From NCBI GenBank assembly GCA_963810485.1, contig CAWENQ010000005.1, positions 1 through 64,000 on the forward strand: DNA of 64,000 nucleotides, given 5' to 3'. Numbering within the stretch: position 1 is the stretch's first letter; each line of letters opens with the position of its first letter. Source of the stretch: DATKFM01 sp963810485. GTDB taxonomy: Bacteria > Pseudomonadota > Alphaproteobacteria > Dongiales > Dongiaceae. This document shows positions 54,441-61,766 of the stretch, piece after piece. The position numbers and the translations under genes are program-made. Under the pieces are notes generated by a model. The model made no database searches and was not told the origin of the DNA. It saw only the letters and a program-made list of their open reading frames with translations.

Positions 54441-55616
54441 ATGACTAAACTGACTACCGGCCAGCGCGGCGCGCGGGCCACCGTATTTGCGGCACGGGCC
54501 AGTCGCCGCACCATTCTGAAAAGCGCCCTTGCGTTGGGCGCCGTCGGCGTCGTTGGACCGATGCTGTCGCGCAATGCTTTTTCGTCGTCGGGCGAAGTGA
54601 ACTGGTTCACCTGGGAGGACTATGCACCGCAGCCGCTGCTCGACAAATTCACCGCCGAAAGCGGCATCAAGGTCAACGTCACGACCTATTCGTCCAACGA
54701 GGACTGCCTGAACAAGCTGAAGGCGGCCGGCGGCAGCGGCTGGGATCTGACATCGCCGTCGATCGCCTGGATCTCGGCGCATATCGACCAGGGCAGCTTG
54801 GCGCCGATCGACGAGTCCAAGCTTCCGAATCTCAAGCAGGTGCAACCCAGCTTCCTGGAGCAGACGAAGCAACTCGGCGCCACGAAGGACGGCAAGTACT
54901 ATGCGCTGCCCTATGATTGGGGCACGGAGGCGCTCGCCTACAACACCGAGAAAGTGCAGCTCGAGTATGGCAAGGCGTCGTTCGGCGATTTGTGGAAGCC
55001 GGAACACAAGGGCCTGATGCTCAGCCGCCAGCGTTCCTCGATGCTGGTGACCGGCCTCTGGATGGAGACCACTGGCGATCTGCCGCCGGGCACCATGCGC
55101 AAGGCCTATGACGATGAGACCGCCTTCGATCTGGGTTACGGCAAGGCGGCGGAGTATGTCGTCGCCAACAAGGCGCAGATTCTCAATTGGTGGAAGGGCA
55201 CGGCGGATACGCAGTCGGGCTTTGAACAGGATGGCGCGGTCATCGGCCATACCTGGGACGGTCCAATATTCCAGCTGAAGAACCAAGGCAGGCCCTATAA
55301 CTACTTGGCGCCTACTGAAGGGGCGCTGAGCTGGATCGATTCGATAGCCCTGACCTCCGGAGCGGCCAATCTCGAGCAGGCCTATGCCTTCATGAACTGG
55401 TCATTCCAGCCGGAGGTGGGCGGAGTCGTCTCCGACGCCACGACCTACAACTCAGTGGTCATCGGGTTCGACAACTTTGTCACCGATAGCTTCAAGAAGA
55501 ACTTCGCCGACGCCTATCCCGGCGATGCCATCGCGAAGCTGTGGGTGCAGGGCACGGAGCGCCCCTGGTTCCTGGAGAAGCGCCAGGCGCTGGCGGACAA
55601 GATCTCCGCGGCCTAA
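54441..55616 (+). CDS. ABC transporter substrate-binding protein (spermidine/putrescine type)
   Basis: 391 residues. GAGGAGAGGAG precedes ATG 54441. A twin-arginine-like signal (SRRTILKSALALGAVGVVG) suggests Tat export. The mature protein reads VNWFTWEDYAPQPLLDKFTA, then KVNVTTYSSNEDCLNKLKA and YALPYDWGTEALAYNTEKV, matching PotD/PotF-like binding proteins. It should bind a polyamine or other small cationic/acid ligand in the periplasm and deliver it to the permeases encoded downstream. Confidence 0.9.
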   Translation: MTKLTTGQRGARATVFAARASRRTILKSALALGAVGVVGPMLSRNAFSSSGEVNWFTWEDYAPQPLLDKFTAESGIKVNVTTYSSNEDCLNKLKAAGGSGWDLTSPSIAWISAHIDQGSLAPIDESKLPNLKQVQPSFLEQTKQLGATKDGKYYALPYDWGTEALAYNTEKVQLEYGKASFGDLWKPEHKGLMLSRQRSSMLVTGLWMETTGDLPPGTMRKAYDDETAFDLGYGKAAEYVVANKAQILNWWKGTADTQSGFEQDGAVIGHTWDGPIFQLKNQGRPYNYLAPTEGALSWIDSIALTSGAANLEQAYAFMNWSFQPEVGGVVSDATTYNSVVIGFDNFVTDSFKKNFADAYPGDAIAKLWVQGTERPWFLEKRQALADKISAA

Positions 55617-55630
55617 GCGCGGTACTGGAG

Positions 55631-55663
55631 TCCCGTGGCCGGTGTTGAAACCCGGCCACGGGA
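55631..55663 (+). other. Perfect 12-bp intercistronic stem-loop
   Basis: TCCCGTGGCCGG at 55631-55642 pairs perfectly with CCGGCCACGGGA at 55652-55663 around a 9-base loop. It sits 14 bases after the binding-protein stop and before the ATPase gene, with no T-tract. Such hairpins protect the binding-protein mRNA so it is made in excess over the membrane subunits. Confidence 0.75.
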
Positions 55664-55692
55664 TGCTCTACGCTGGCCGCGCGTGAGTTCCC

Positions 55693-56784
55693 ATGGCGAA
55701 TGACCTGCAGTTCATCGATGTCGTGAAGCGCTTCGGCGGCTTTACCGCTGTGCGCAATCTCAATCTCACCATCAAGCAGGGCGAGTTCTTCTCGTTCCTG
55801 GGGCCGTCGGGCTGCGGCAAGACCACCATCCTGCGCATGATTTCCGGCTTCATCGAGCCGAGCGAGGGCGATATCCGCCTGGGATCCCGCTCGCTGGCCG
55901 GCCTTGGCCCCAATGTGCGGCCGACGGCGCTGATCTTCCAGAATCTGGCGCTGTTTCCGCTGATGTCGGTGGAAGAGAATATCGGTTTCGGGCTGGAGGT
56001 GCGCGGCGTGCCGCTGGCCGAGCGGCGGCGCAAGGTTGATGCCATGCTCGACCTGATCGCGCTGCCCGGCTATGCCAGCCGCCGCATCGACGAATTGTCC
56101 GGCGGCCAGAAGCAGCGCGTGGCGATCGCCCGCGCCCTGGCCGTGGAACCGGAAGTACTGCTGCTGGACGAGCCGCTGTCGGCGCTGGACCTGAAGCTGC
56201 GGCAGCATATGCGAGCCGAGCTGCGCGCCATCCAGCAGCGCACCGGCGTCACCTTCGTCTACATCACCCACGACCAGAGCGAAGCGCTGGCCATGTCCGA
56301 CCGCGTCGCCGTGATGAGCCAGGGCCGGATGGAGCAGGTCGGGGTGTCGGCGGAGATCTACAACAATCCGGCGACGGCTTTCGTCGCCTCCTTCGTCGGC
56401 GAGAACAATCTGTTCGATGGCCGTATCGTCGCCGTCAGCAACGGCGAGGCGCAGATCGAAACGGCCTTCGGCAGGCTGACCGGTGCCAATCCCAGTGGTC
56501 TGAAGGCAGGCGACGAGGCGCTGCTGTTCGTGCGGCCGGAGCGCTTGCGGCTGCAACCGCCGTCGGGCGGATTCTACAACACCATCGCCTCGACAGTGCT
56601 GGGTGAAGTTTTCGAGGGCATACTCGTCAATATCAGCCTGGCGAATCCGTCCGGCACGCCGGTGACCCTGACCATGTCGAACGACGGCGAGGTGCCGGAG
56701 ATCCGCGAGCAAAGCCGGATCGAGGTGCATTTCGCCGCCGATGACGCGCGCATCCTGCCGCGGGCGGAAACCGCCCATGGGTGA
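55693..56784 (+). CDS. ABC transporter ATPase (PotA-like)
   Basis: 363 residues. FLGPSGCGKTTILRMISGF is Walker A, IDELSGGQKQRVAIARAL the signature with the following Q-rich segment, LLLDEPLSALDLKLRQ Walker B and YITHDQSEALAMSDR the switch His. The C-terminal ~120 residues form the TOBE domain (LFVRPERLRL). It powers the import system with the two permeases downstream; the next gene starts inside its last codons. Confidence 0.95.
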   Translation: MANDLQFIDVVKRFGGFTAVRNLNLTIKQGEFFSFLGPSGCGKTTILRMISGFIEPSEGDIRLGSRSLAGLGPNVRPTALIFQNLALFPLMSVEENIGFGLEVRGVPLAERRRKVDAMLDLIALPGYASRRIDELSGGQKQRVAIARALAVEPEVLLLDEPLSALDLKLRQHMRAELRAIQQRTGVTFVYITHDQSEALAMSDRVAVMSQGRMEQVGVSAEIYNNPATAFVASFVGENNLFDGRIVAVSNGEAQIETAFGRLTGANPSGLKAGDEALLFVRPERLRLQPPSGGFYNTIASTVLGEVFEGILVNISLANPSGTPVTLTMSNDGEVPEIREQSRIEVHFAADDARILPRAETAHG

Positions 56785-57679
56785 GACGCTCAACCGCTTC
56801 GGCCGCGCGGGTCTCGCGTTCATTTTCGGCTCGGTAGCGGTCTGGATCCTGCTGCTGATCCTGATTCCTCATCTGATGCTGCTCGACTACGCCTTCCATG
56901 CGAATCCGGGCTCGGTCAACAAGGGGCTCGTGGGCGACGGATTCACCCTCTATTCCTTCGGGCCGCTGTTCGATCCCAAGGATGATCTTGCCTTTCAGAC
57001 CTTTCTCCGTACGCTGCTGACCAGCGGCGTCATCACCATCATGTCCCTGATCGTCTGCTATCCCATCGCCTACTATCTGGCGAAGGTCGCCACGGCGAAG
57101 TGGCTGCATATCTTGATGCTCTGCCTGCTGGTGCCGTTCTGGGTCAACGAGGTGCTGCGCGCCTATGCCTGGCGCACGCTTATGGCAAGGCAGGGGTTGC
57201 TGAACCAGCTGCTGATCGCCATGGGCTTCGAGCCCTTCGAGTTCTTCAATTACGAACTGCCGATCCTCGACGCCAACATCGCCCTCTTCGTCGGCCTCGT
57301 TTACTCCTACATCCTGTTCATGGTCTTTCCGATGTTCAACGCCATGGAAAGCCTGGACCGCAATCAGGTCGAGGCGGCGCGGGATCTCGGCGCTTCATGG
57401 GTGCGGGTGCATCGGCGCATCGTGATTCCCCATGCCAAGCCGGGCATCGCGTCGGGCTGCATCGTCATGTTCATGCTCTGCGCCGGCTCTTTCATCGTGC
57501 CGGTGCTGCTGGGCGGCAAATCCAGCTTCTGGTTCACCCAGGCGATCGAGTCGCAATTCTCGGTGCTGAACTGGAACGGCGGCTCGGCCTATGCGCTGGT
57601 GCTGGAATTGGTCTGTCTCGTCTTCGTCGTGGTGATGATGCGGGTCTTCCGCGTCACCCTGCGCGATATCGCGCGCTAG
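56777..57679 (+). CDS. ABC transporter permease (PotB-like)
   Basis: 300 residues from ATG 56777, overlapping the ATPase stop by 8 bases (translational coupling). Six hydrophobic segments and the EAA loop QVEAARDLGASWVRVHRRIV that docks on the ATPase. SLIVCYPIAYYLAKV and VPFWVNEVLRAYAW are typical of the first-permease type in polyamine ABC systems. Confidence 0.93.
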   Translation: MGETLNRFGRAGLAFIFGSVAVWILLLILIPHLMLLDYAFHANPGSVNKGLVGDGFTLYSFGPLFDPKDDLAFQTFLRTLLTSGVITIMSLIVCYPIAYYLAKVATAKWLHILMLCLLVPFWVNEVLRAYAWRTLMARQGLLNQLLIAMGFEPFEFFNYELPILDANIALFVGLVYSYILFMVFPMFNAMESLDRNQVEAARDLGASWVRVHRRIVIPHAKPGIASGCIVMFMLCAGSFIVPVLLGGKSSFWFTQAIESQFSVLNWNGGSAYALVLELVCLVFVVVMMRVFRVTLRDIAR

Positions 57680-58564
57680 GTGTCGGCCATGGGCAATTAC
57701 GACAACCTGCTGAAATGGTCGATCCGCGGCTATCTGGCGATTTTCCTCGGCTATCTGCTGTTCCCGCTGCTCTACCTGATGCTGCTGGCCTTTAACACCA
57801 GCCGCATTCCCACGCACCGGAACTTCCAGTTCACGCTCTCCTGGTTCAGCGAGGCCTGGAACGATCAGCGCATGTTCGACGGGCTCTATATGAGCATCCT
57901 GATCGCCGTCTTCGTGGTCGTGCTGTCGGTGGCGCTCGGCCTCGGCGGGGCCTTGGCGCTGACCCGGCTGCAGATCAGGGGCAAGGCTTTGCTCTACGCC
58001 GTGCTGGTGTCGCCGATCCTGGCGCCGGGGATCGTGCTCGGCATCTCCACCTTCATCTTCTGGAGCCAGCAGGTAGGCCTGCGCGCCTCCTGGTGGACGG
58101 CGGTGCTGGCGCAATCCAGCTTCATCGCAGCGTACTGCATGCTGATCTTCATCGCCCGGCTGCAGCGCTTCGACACCACGCTGGAAGAGGCGGGGCTGGA
58201 TCTCGGCGCCAGCCCGCGCCAGGTGTTCTGGCGAATCACCGTGCCCTATATGCGGCCGGCGCTCCTCTCCGCGGCCGGCCTTGCCTTCCTGCAATCCTTC
58301 GAGAACTACACCACGACCTATTTCGCCATCGGCGCGGAGCAGACCTTCGCCATCTTCATCGCCAACAAGGTGCGCCAGGGCGTGACGCCGGCGGTCAACG
58401 CGGTCGCCGTGGTCCTCGTCGTCACCACCGTGGCCATCGCCATTGCCGCCGAGATCCGCCGCCGCAATGCGGCGAGCCGCGCGATGGAAGCCGCCCGGCT
58501 CGCCCAACAGGCGGATGTGGAGATGGCGGGCGGCCTCCGTCCGCAGGAAGCCGCCGCGCAGTAG
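57680..58564 (+). CDS. ABC transporter permease (PotC-like)
   Basis: 294 residues from GTG 57680, immediately after the stop of the preceding permease; ATG 57689 is an alternative. Six hydrophobic segments, with the EAA loop TLEEAGLDLGASPRQVFWRI. SFENYTTTYFAIGAEQTFAI is characteristic of the second permease. Together the four genes form one importer operon. Confidence 0.93.
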   Translation: MSAMGNYDNLLKWSIRGYLAIFLGYLLFPLLYLMLLAFNTSRIPTHRNFQFTLSWFSEAWNDQRMFDGLYMSILIAVFVVVLSVALGLGGALALTRLQIRGKALLYAVLVSPILAPGIVLGISTFIFWSQQVGLRASWWTAVLAQSSFIAAYCMLIFIARLQRFDTTLEEAGLDLGASPRQVFWRITVPYMRPALLSAAGLAFLQSFENYTTTYFAIGAEQTFAIFIANKVRQGVTPAVNAVAVVLVVTTVAIAIAAEIRRRNAASRAMEAARLAQQADVEMAGGLRPQEAAAQ

Positions 58565-58613
58565 TCAATCTGCCGCCAGCTAGTTGCCCAGCGTCTTGCG
58601 CAGGCCGCCGCCG

Positions 58614-60539
58614 TCACGGCTGTAGACGCGGCGTCCGGATGTCCTTGCCGTCATAGGTGCCGGCGACGCTCAACGCATCGGTCTCGTTGTTGTGCCGGAA
58701 GGTGAATTGCCCCTGATGTGCGCCGCTGACGGCGATCTGCAGGGTGAGGCCGGGATTGCTGCCGCCTGCTTCGACATCGGTCCCCGTGCCGTCCAGGACG
58801 ACATTCGGCCACATCGCGCATCCGGTGAAGGTGTATTCGGTCCCGGCGTCGGCTGCGGCCACGTCGATCTTGCCGCCGCCGTTGCAGCCCACGGCGAGGG
58901 CAGTCTCGCCGTCCCAGTTGTCGATCTCCGGCGATTCCCTGATCTCGAGCTCCACCCCGCGCCCGATCAGCGCCGGGTCCACATCAGCCGGATCGGTCAG
59001 CGTCAGCTTCCGATAGCTGCCGATGAAGTCCTGGCGGCAGATCTGCTCCCGCGCTTCCGGCTCGGTGCCGTCGAACATCAGCTTGAAGACGATCTCGTCC
59101 GGGCAGGGCAGCTCCCGGCCCCAGATCACATGGGGCCCGCCCATCATCGTAACGAGATAGGCATTCTCCGCATTGTCCATGACGGCCTGGGCCATGGTGA
59201 CCGGCGTGATCGGGTCGGTGTCGGCGTTGAGGATCAGAGTCGGGAACTCGCCGCCGGCATAGGGCTTCGGCCGCTCGACCGGGCCGCGCTTCGGCCAGAA
59301 GGCGCAGGCCAGCCGCTCGACATAGTAGGAGTTCAGCAGCCGCGGTGCGCGGGCGGCAAAGGCCTTCGCCTTCTCGATGATCTGCCGCGCCGTTTCGTCG
59401 CCATCGGCCGTGCCCTCGCCATAGTCGCTGCAGGTGACGGCGTAATAGGCGGCGCCGTACCAGGTGGGATCGGGCGCGCCGATCATGGTCTGGGGATCGA
59501 TTTCCAGGTTGTAGTAGGCCAGGCGCAGCAGCGGCAGCAGGTCGCCGCGCGATCCCGCCGCCAGCGCCCGGAGGAAAGTGGCGCGATCGTCGGGGCCGTA
59601 GAGCGCGTAGAACGCGTCCGCCTCCAGCATGCCCGCGGTCAGCTTGCGCTTGGTGATGGTCCCGTCGGCCAGAGGGAAATCCACCTCGATCGGCCCGATG
59701 CTGGTCAGCGCCGCGAGGCCGTCATAGGCCGATGTGGCGTCGCCCCGCATATCCTCGCGGCAGCCGGGTGTAATGGCGCAATCCGCCAGCACCCGTGCCA
59801 GGATGCGTTCGGCCGCCAGCACATAGGCAGTGTAGTAGCCGTCGAAATCCAGGTTCAGATCGACGACGCCATCCACCACCACGCCCTTCACCGAGGTGGG
59901 AAAGGCGGTGGCATATTGCTGGGCGAGCTGCGTGCCGTAGCTTTCGCCATAGATCCAGATCTGCGGGCCGCCAATCGCCTGGCGGAACAGCTCGACATCG
60001 CGGATCGCCTGCTCGGTATCCACATAGGGCAGCAGGTCGCGGGATTTCAGTTCCGCGGGGCAGTCGGTGGCATAGGCCTTGGCAATGGCGATCGCCGCCT
60101 CGAGCTGCTTGATCGACGTTTCCGCCGTGTCGAAGATCGCCTGCGCCTTCGGGCAGGCCAGGCCGTGATCCGGGCCGATTCCCCGCTGATCGAAGAACAC
60201 GATGTCCATGCTCTCGGTCAGCTTGGCGTCATAGGCGGAGAGATAATCATCGGCCACCGAGAGCCCGCTGCCGCCGGGCCCGCCGACCACATAGATCAGC
60301 ACGCCCTTGCTGGCGCCGGTGGCGAAGCTGACGGCGAATTCGATATCGATGGTAGGGCCGCTATTGGCGCGATGATCGACCGGTACCTTGATCTTCACGC
60401 AGGTCAGGCTGCCGGTGGCGCAGGGCGCTCCGCCCAGCTTGTCGATCACGGCCTTCAACGGATTCACCTGCGGCGCACCGCTGCCCAGCAGCAATGGCGC
60501 CGCAACCGCAACGAGAATCGCTATTGTCATCCTGCGCAT
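58614..60539 (-). CDS. Secreted alpha/beta hydrolase, tripeptidyl-aminopeptidase (TAP)-like
   Basis: About 641 residues from ATG 60539. A signal peptide (MTIAILVAVAAPLLLGSG) precedes the hydrolase core: VVGGPGGSGLSVAD (oxyanion hole), FDQRGIGPD, IYGESYGTQLAQQYA (nucleophile Ser), LNADTDPITPVTMAQ (Asp) and MMGGPHVIW (His). These match the proline iminopeptidase/TAP family acting on peptides in the periplasm. An extra ~140-residue beta-rich domain follows the core (QICRQDFIGSYRKLTL to NETDALSVAGTYDG), beyond the usual TAP C-terminal domain. It is convergent with the importer operon. Confidence 0.88.
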   Translation of the reverse strand: MRRMTIAILVAVAAPLLLGSGAPQVNPLKAVIDKLGGAPCATGSLTCVKIKVPVDHRANSGPTIDIEFAVSFATGASKGVLIYVVGGPGGSGLSVADDYLSAYDAKLTESMDIVFFDQRGIGPDHGLACPKAQAIFDTAETSIKQLEAAIAIAKAYATDCPAELKSRDLLPYVDTEQAIRDVELFRQAIGGPQIWIYGESYGTQLAQQYATAFPTSVKGVVVDGVVDLNLDFDGYYTAYVLAAERILARVLADCAITPGCREDMRGDATSAYDGLAALTSIGPIEVDFPLADGTITKRKLTAGMLEADAFYALYGPDDRATFLRALAAGSRGDLLPLLRLAYYNLEIDPQTMIGAPDPTWYGAAYYAVTCSDYGEGTADGDETARQIIEKAKAFAARAPRLLNSYYVERLACAFWPKRGPVERPKPYAGGEFPTLILNADTDPITPVTMAQAVMDNAENAYLVTMMGGPHVIWGRELPCPDEIVFKLMFDGTEPEAREQICRQDFIGSYRKLTLTDPADVDPALIGRGVELEIRESPEIDNWDGETALAVGCNGGGKIDVAAADAGTEYTFTGCAMWPNVVLDGTGTDVEAGGSNPGLTLQIAVSGAHQGQFTFRHNNETDALSVAGTYDGKDIRTPRLQP

Positions 60540-60638
60540 GAATGCCCCCCAATGCACTGATCGGTTGTACCGGCCCGATTGTTGGGGGTCAGCCTAGCCG
60601 GTCGCAAAGTGGCGGGCAAACCGCAGTAGAAAAATAGA

Positions 60639-60669
60639 CCCCTCGCCACCACGAAGTGGGGAAGAGGGG
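60639..60669. repeat. REP-like palindrome 1
   Basis: CCCCTC at 60639-60644 and GAGGGG at 60664-60669 flank an inner CCAC/GTGG pair. This is the pyrimidine/purine palindrome type found in many intergenic copies in high-GC Proteobacteria. Confidence 0.5.
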
Positions 60670-60825
60670 CAGAGGTGAGGGGCGGTGCCGAGATCCCCGT
60701 GAGCAAACATGAGCGCAACAGGCTGAAATCGAATAAGGCCCTCAATCATCCAGCGGCACGAACCCTACGATGCTCGTGCTCCCAGACCCTCACCCGCATG
60801 GCAGTCGCTGAGCGGCCGCCATGCA

Positions 60826-60851
60826 CCCTCTCCCTGCTTGCAGGTAGAGGG
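60826..60851. repeat. REP-like palindrome 2
   Basis: CCCTCT at 60826-60831 and AGAGGG at 60846-60851 surround CTGCttGCAG. Same type as the palindrome at 60639-60669. Confidence 0.5.
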
Positions 60852-60970
60852 GACGGCAAATCCATGCGAGAGGAATTTCCACTCCCCGCTCTCGCCGGAA
60901 AGACAACAATAGGGGCTTCAGCGCGGAGGTCCGCGCCAACTTGGGAAAGAGTGCAGCAACCCTTTGAGGT

Positions 60971-61687
60971 TTACGGCAGCGGCAGGCCCGGGATGCCCGG
61001 GACTCCCGGGATGCCGGGGATCGGCAGGCGCGAGCGCAGTTCGCTGAGGCCGAACTCCACCGCCGGGTCGTTCAACTCGTGGATGAAGTTGCGCACGCCG
61101 CCTTGGAAGACGCCGGTGCCGTCGAGCAGGCCCGACTGGCCGGTGACGATGGACAGCGCCGTGCCGGCGATCAGCGAGGTGAGCTGGATCGCGCCTTCGA
61201 GCACGCTCACTTCGGTCGAGCCGTCATCGGCGACGTCGATCTTCAGTTCCGTGCCGCGGATCACCATGGTGGCGGTCGGCGTCTTCAGCGTCACTTTTTC
61301 TTCGGCCATCTTGCCGGAGACATAGCGGAAGGCGCCCTTGGTCAGGTTGAGCACCGACTTGCTGCTGGCCGGATCGGCATAGACGAATTCATCCACCGTC
61401 AGCCGGGCGCGCTGGCCCATGGTGAGCTTGGAACTGTCGGCGAACTGGATCTCGACGCCGCTCTCTTCGCCGGTCTCCAGCATTTCGTTGCGGTGCACGG
61501 GCGATGCCTGCGCCAGCTCTTCCTTCGATTCGCCCGGCGGCGTGCCCCAGGCCTGGTTAACCACGTCCTGGGCGCTGCCGACTTTCTCGGCGGCGAAGGC
61601 GAGCTTGATGAGCCCGAATGCCGCAGCGCCGCCAAACAGGGCGGCGCTGGCGACGGTTCTGAAAAGGACATTGCGGCGTGCGATCAT
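60971..61687 (-). CDS. Secreted FecR-domain protein with collagen-like C-terminus
   Basis: 238 residues. A signal peptide (TVASAALFGGAAAFGLIKLA) is followed by a FecR-like beta domain at about residues 55-165: GVEIQFADSSKLTMGQRARL, LTKGAFRYVSGKMAE and TPTATMVIRGTELKIDV. It ends in a short Gly-x-Pro run (IPGIPGVPGIPGLPLP). Such FecR proteins without a sigma factor are usually secreted or periplasmic; role unknown. No fecI/fecA partner is adjacent. Confidence 0.85.
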   Translation of the reverse strand: MIARRNVLFRTVASAALFGGAAAFGLIKLAFAAEKVGSAQDVVNQAWGTPPGESKEELAQASPVHRNEMLETGEESGVEIQFADSSKLTMGQRARLTVDEFVYADPASSKSVLNLTKGAFRYVSGKMAEEKVTLKTPTATMVIRGTELKIDVADDGSTEVSVLEGAIQLTSLIAGTALSIVTGQSGLLDGTGVFQGGVRNFIHELNDPAVEFGLSELRSRLPIPGIPGVPGIPGLPLP

Positions 61688-61766
61688 GATGCCGGATAGG
61701 AATAATCTAGGTTGGTTCAGGATTGGTTAACAGGACGTTGTCCATATCGGCGCCGGCCGCATTTCG

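Larger units (their letters stand above)
60558..60970. other. Intergenic region with REP-like palindromes
   Basis: About 410 bases between two minus-strand genes, free of supported genes. Two CCCTC/GAGGG palindromes (listed separately) suggest extragenic repeat elements. Confidence 0.5.

Noticed and set aside
55492..56823. 443-codon minus-strand frame
   Set aside because: Antisense of the ABC ATPase gene, which has all Walker and signature motifs; the minus frame is Arg/Gln-rich with no domain.
58692..60560. 622-codon plus-strand frame
   Set aside because: Antisense of the TAP-like peptidase gene, which has a signal peptide and a full catalytic set; high GC keeps the opposite strand open.
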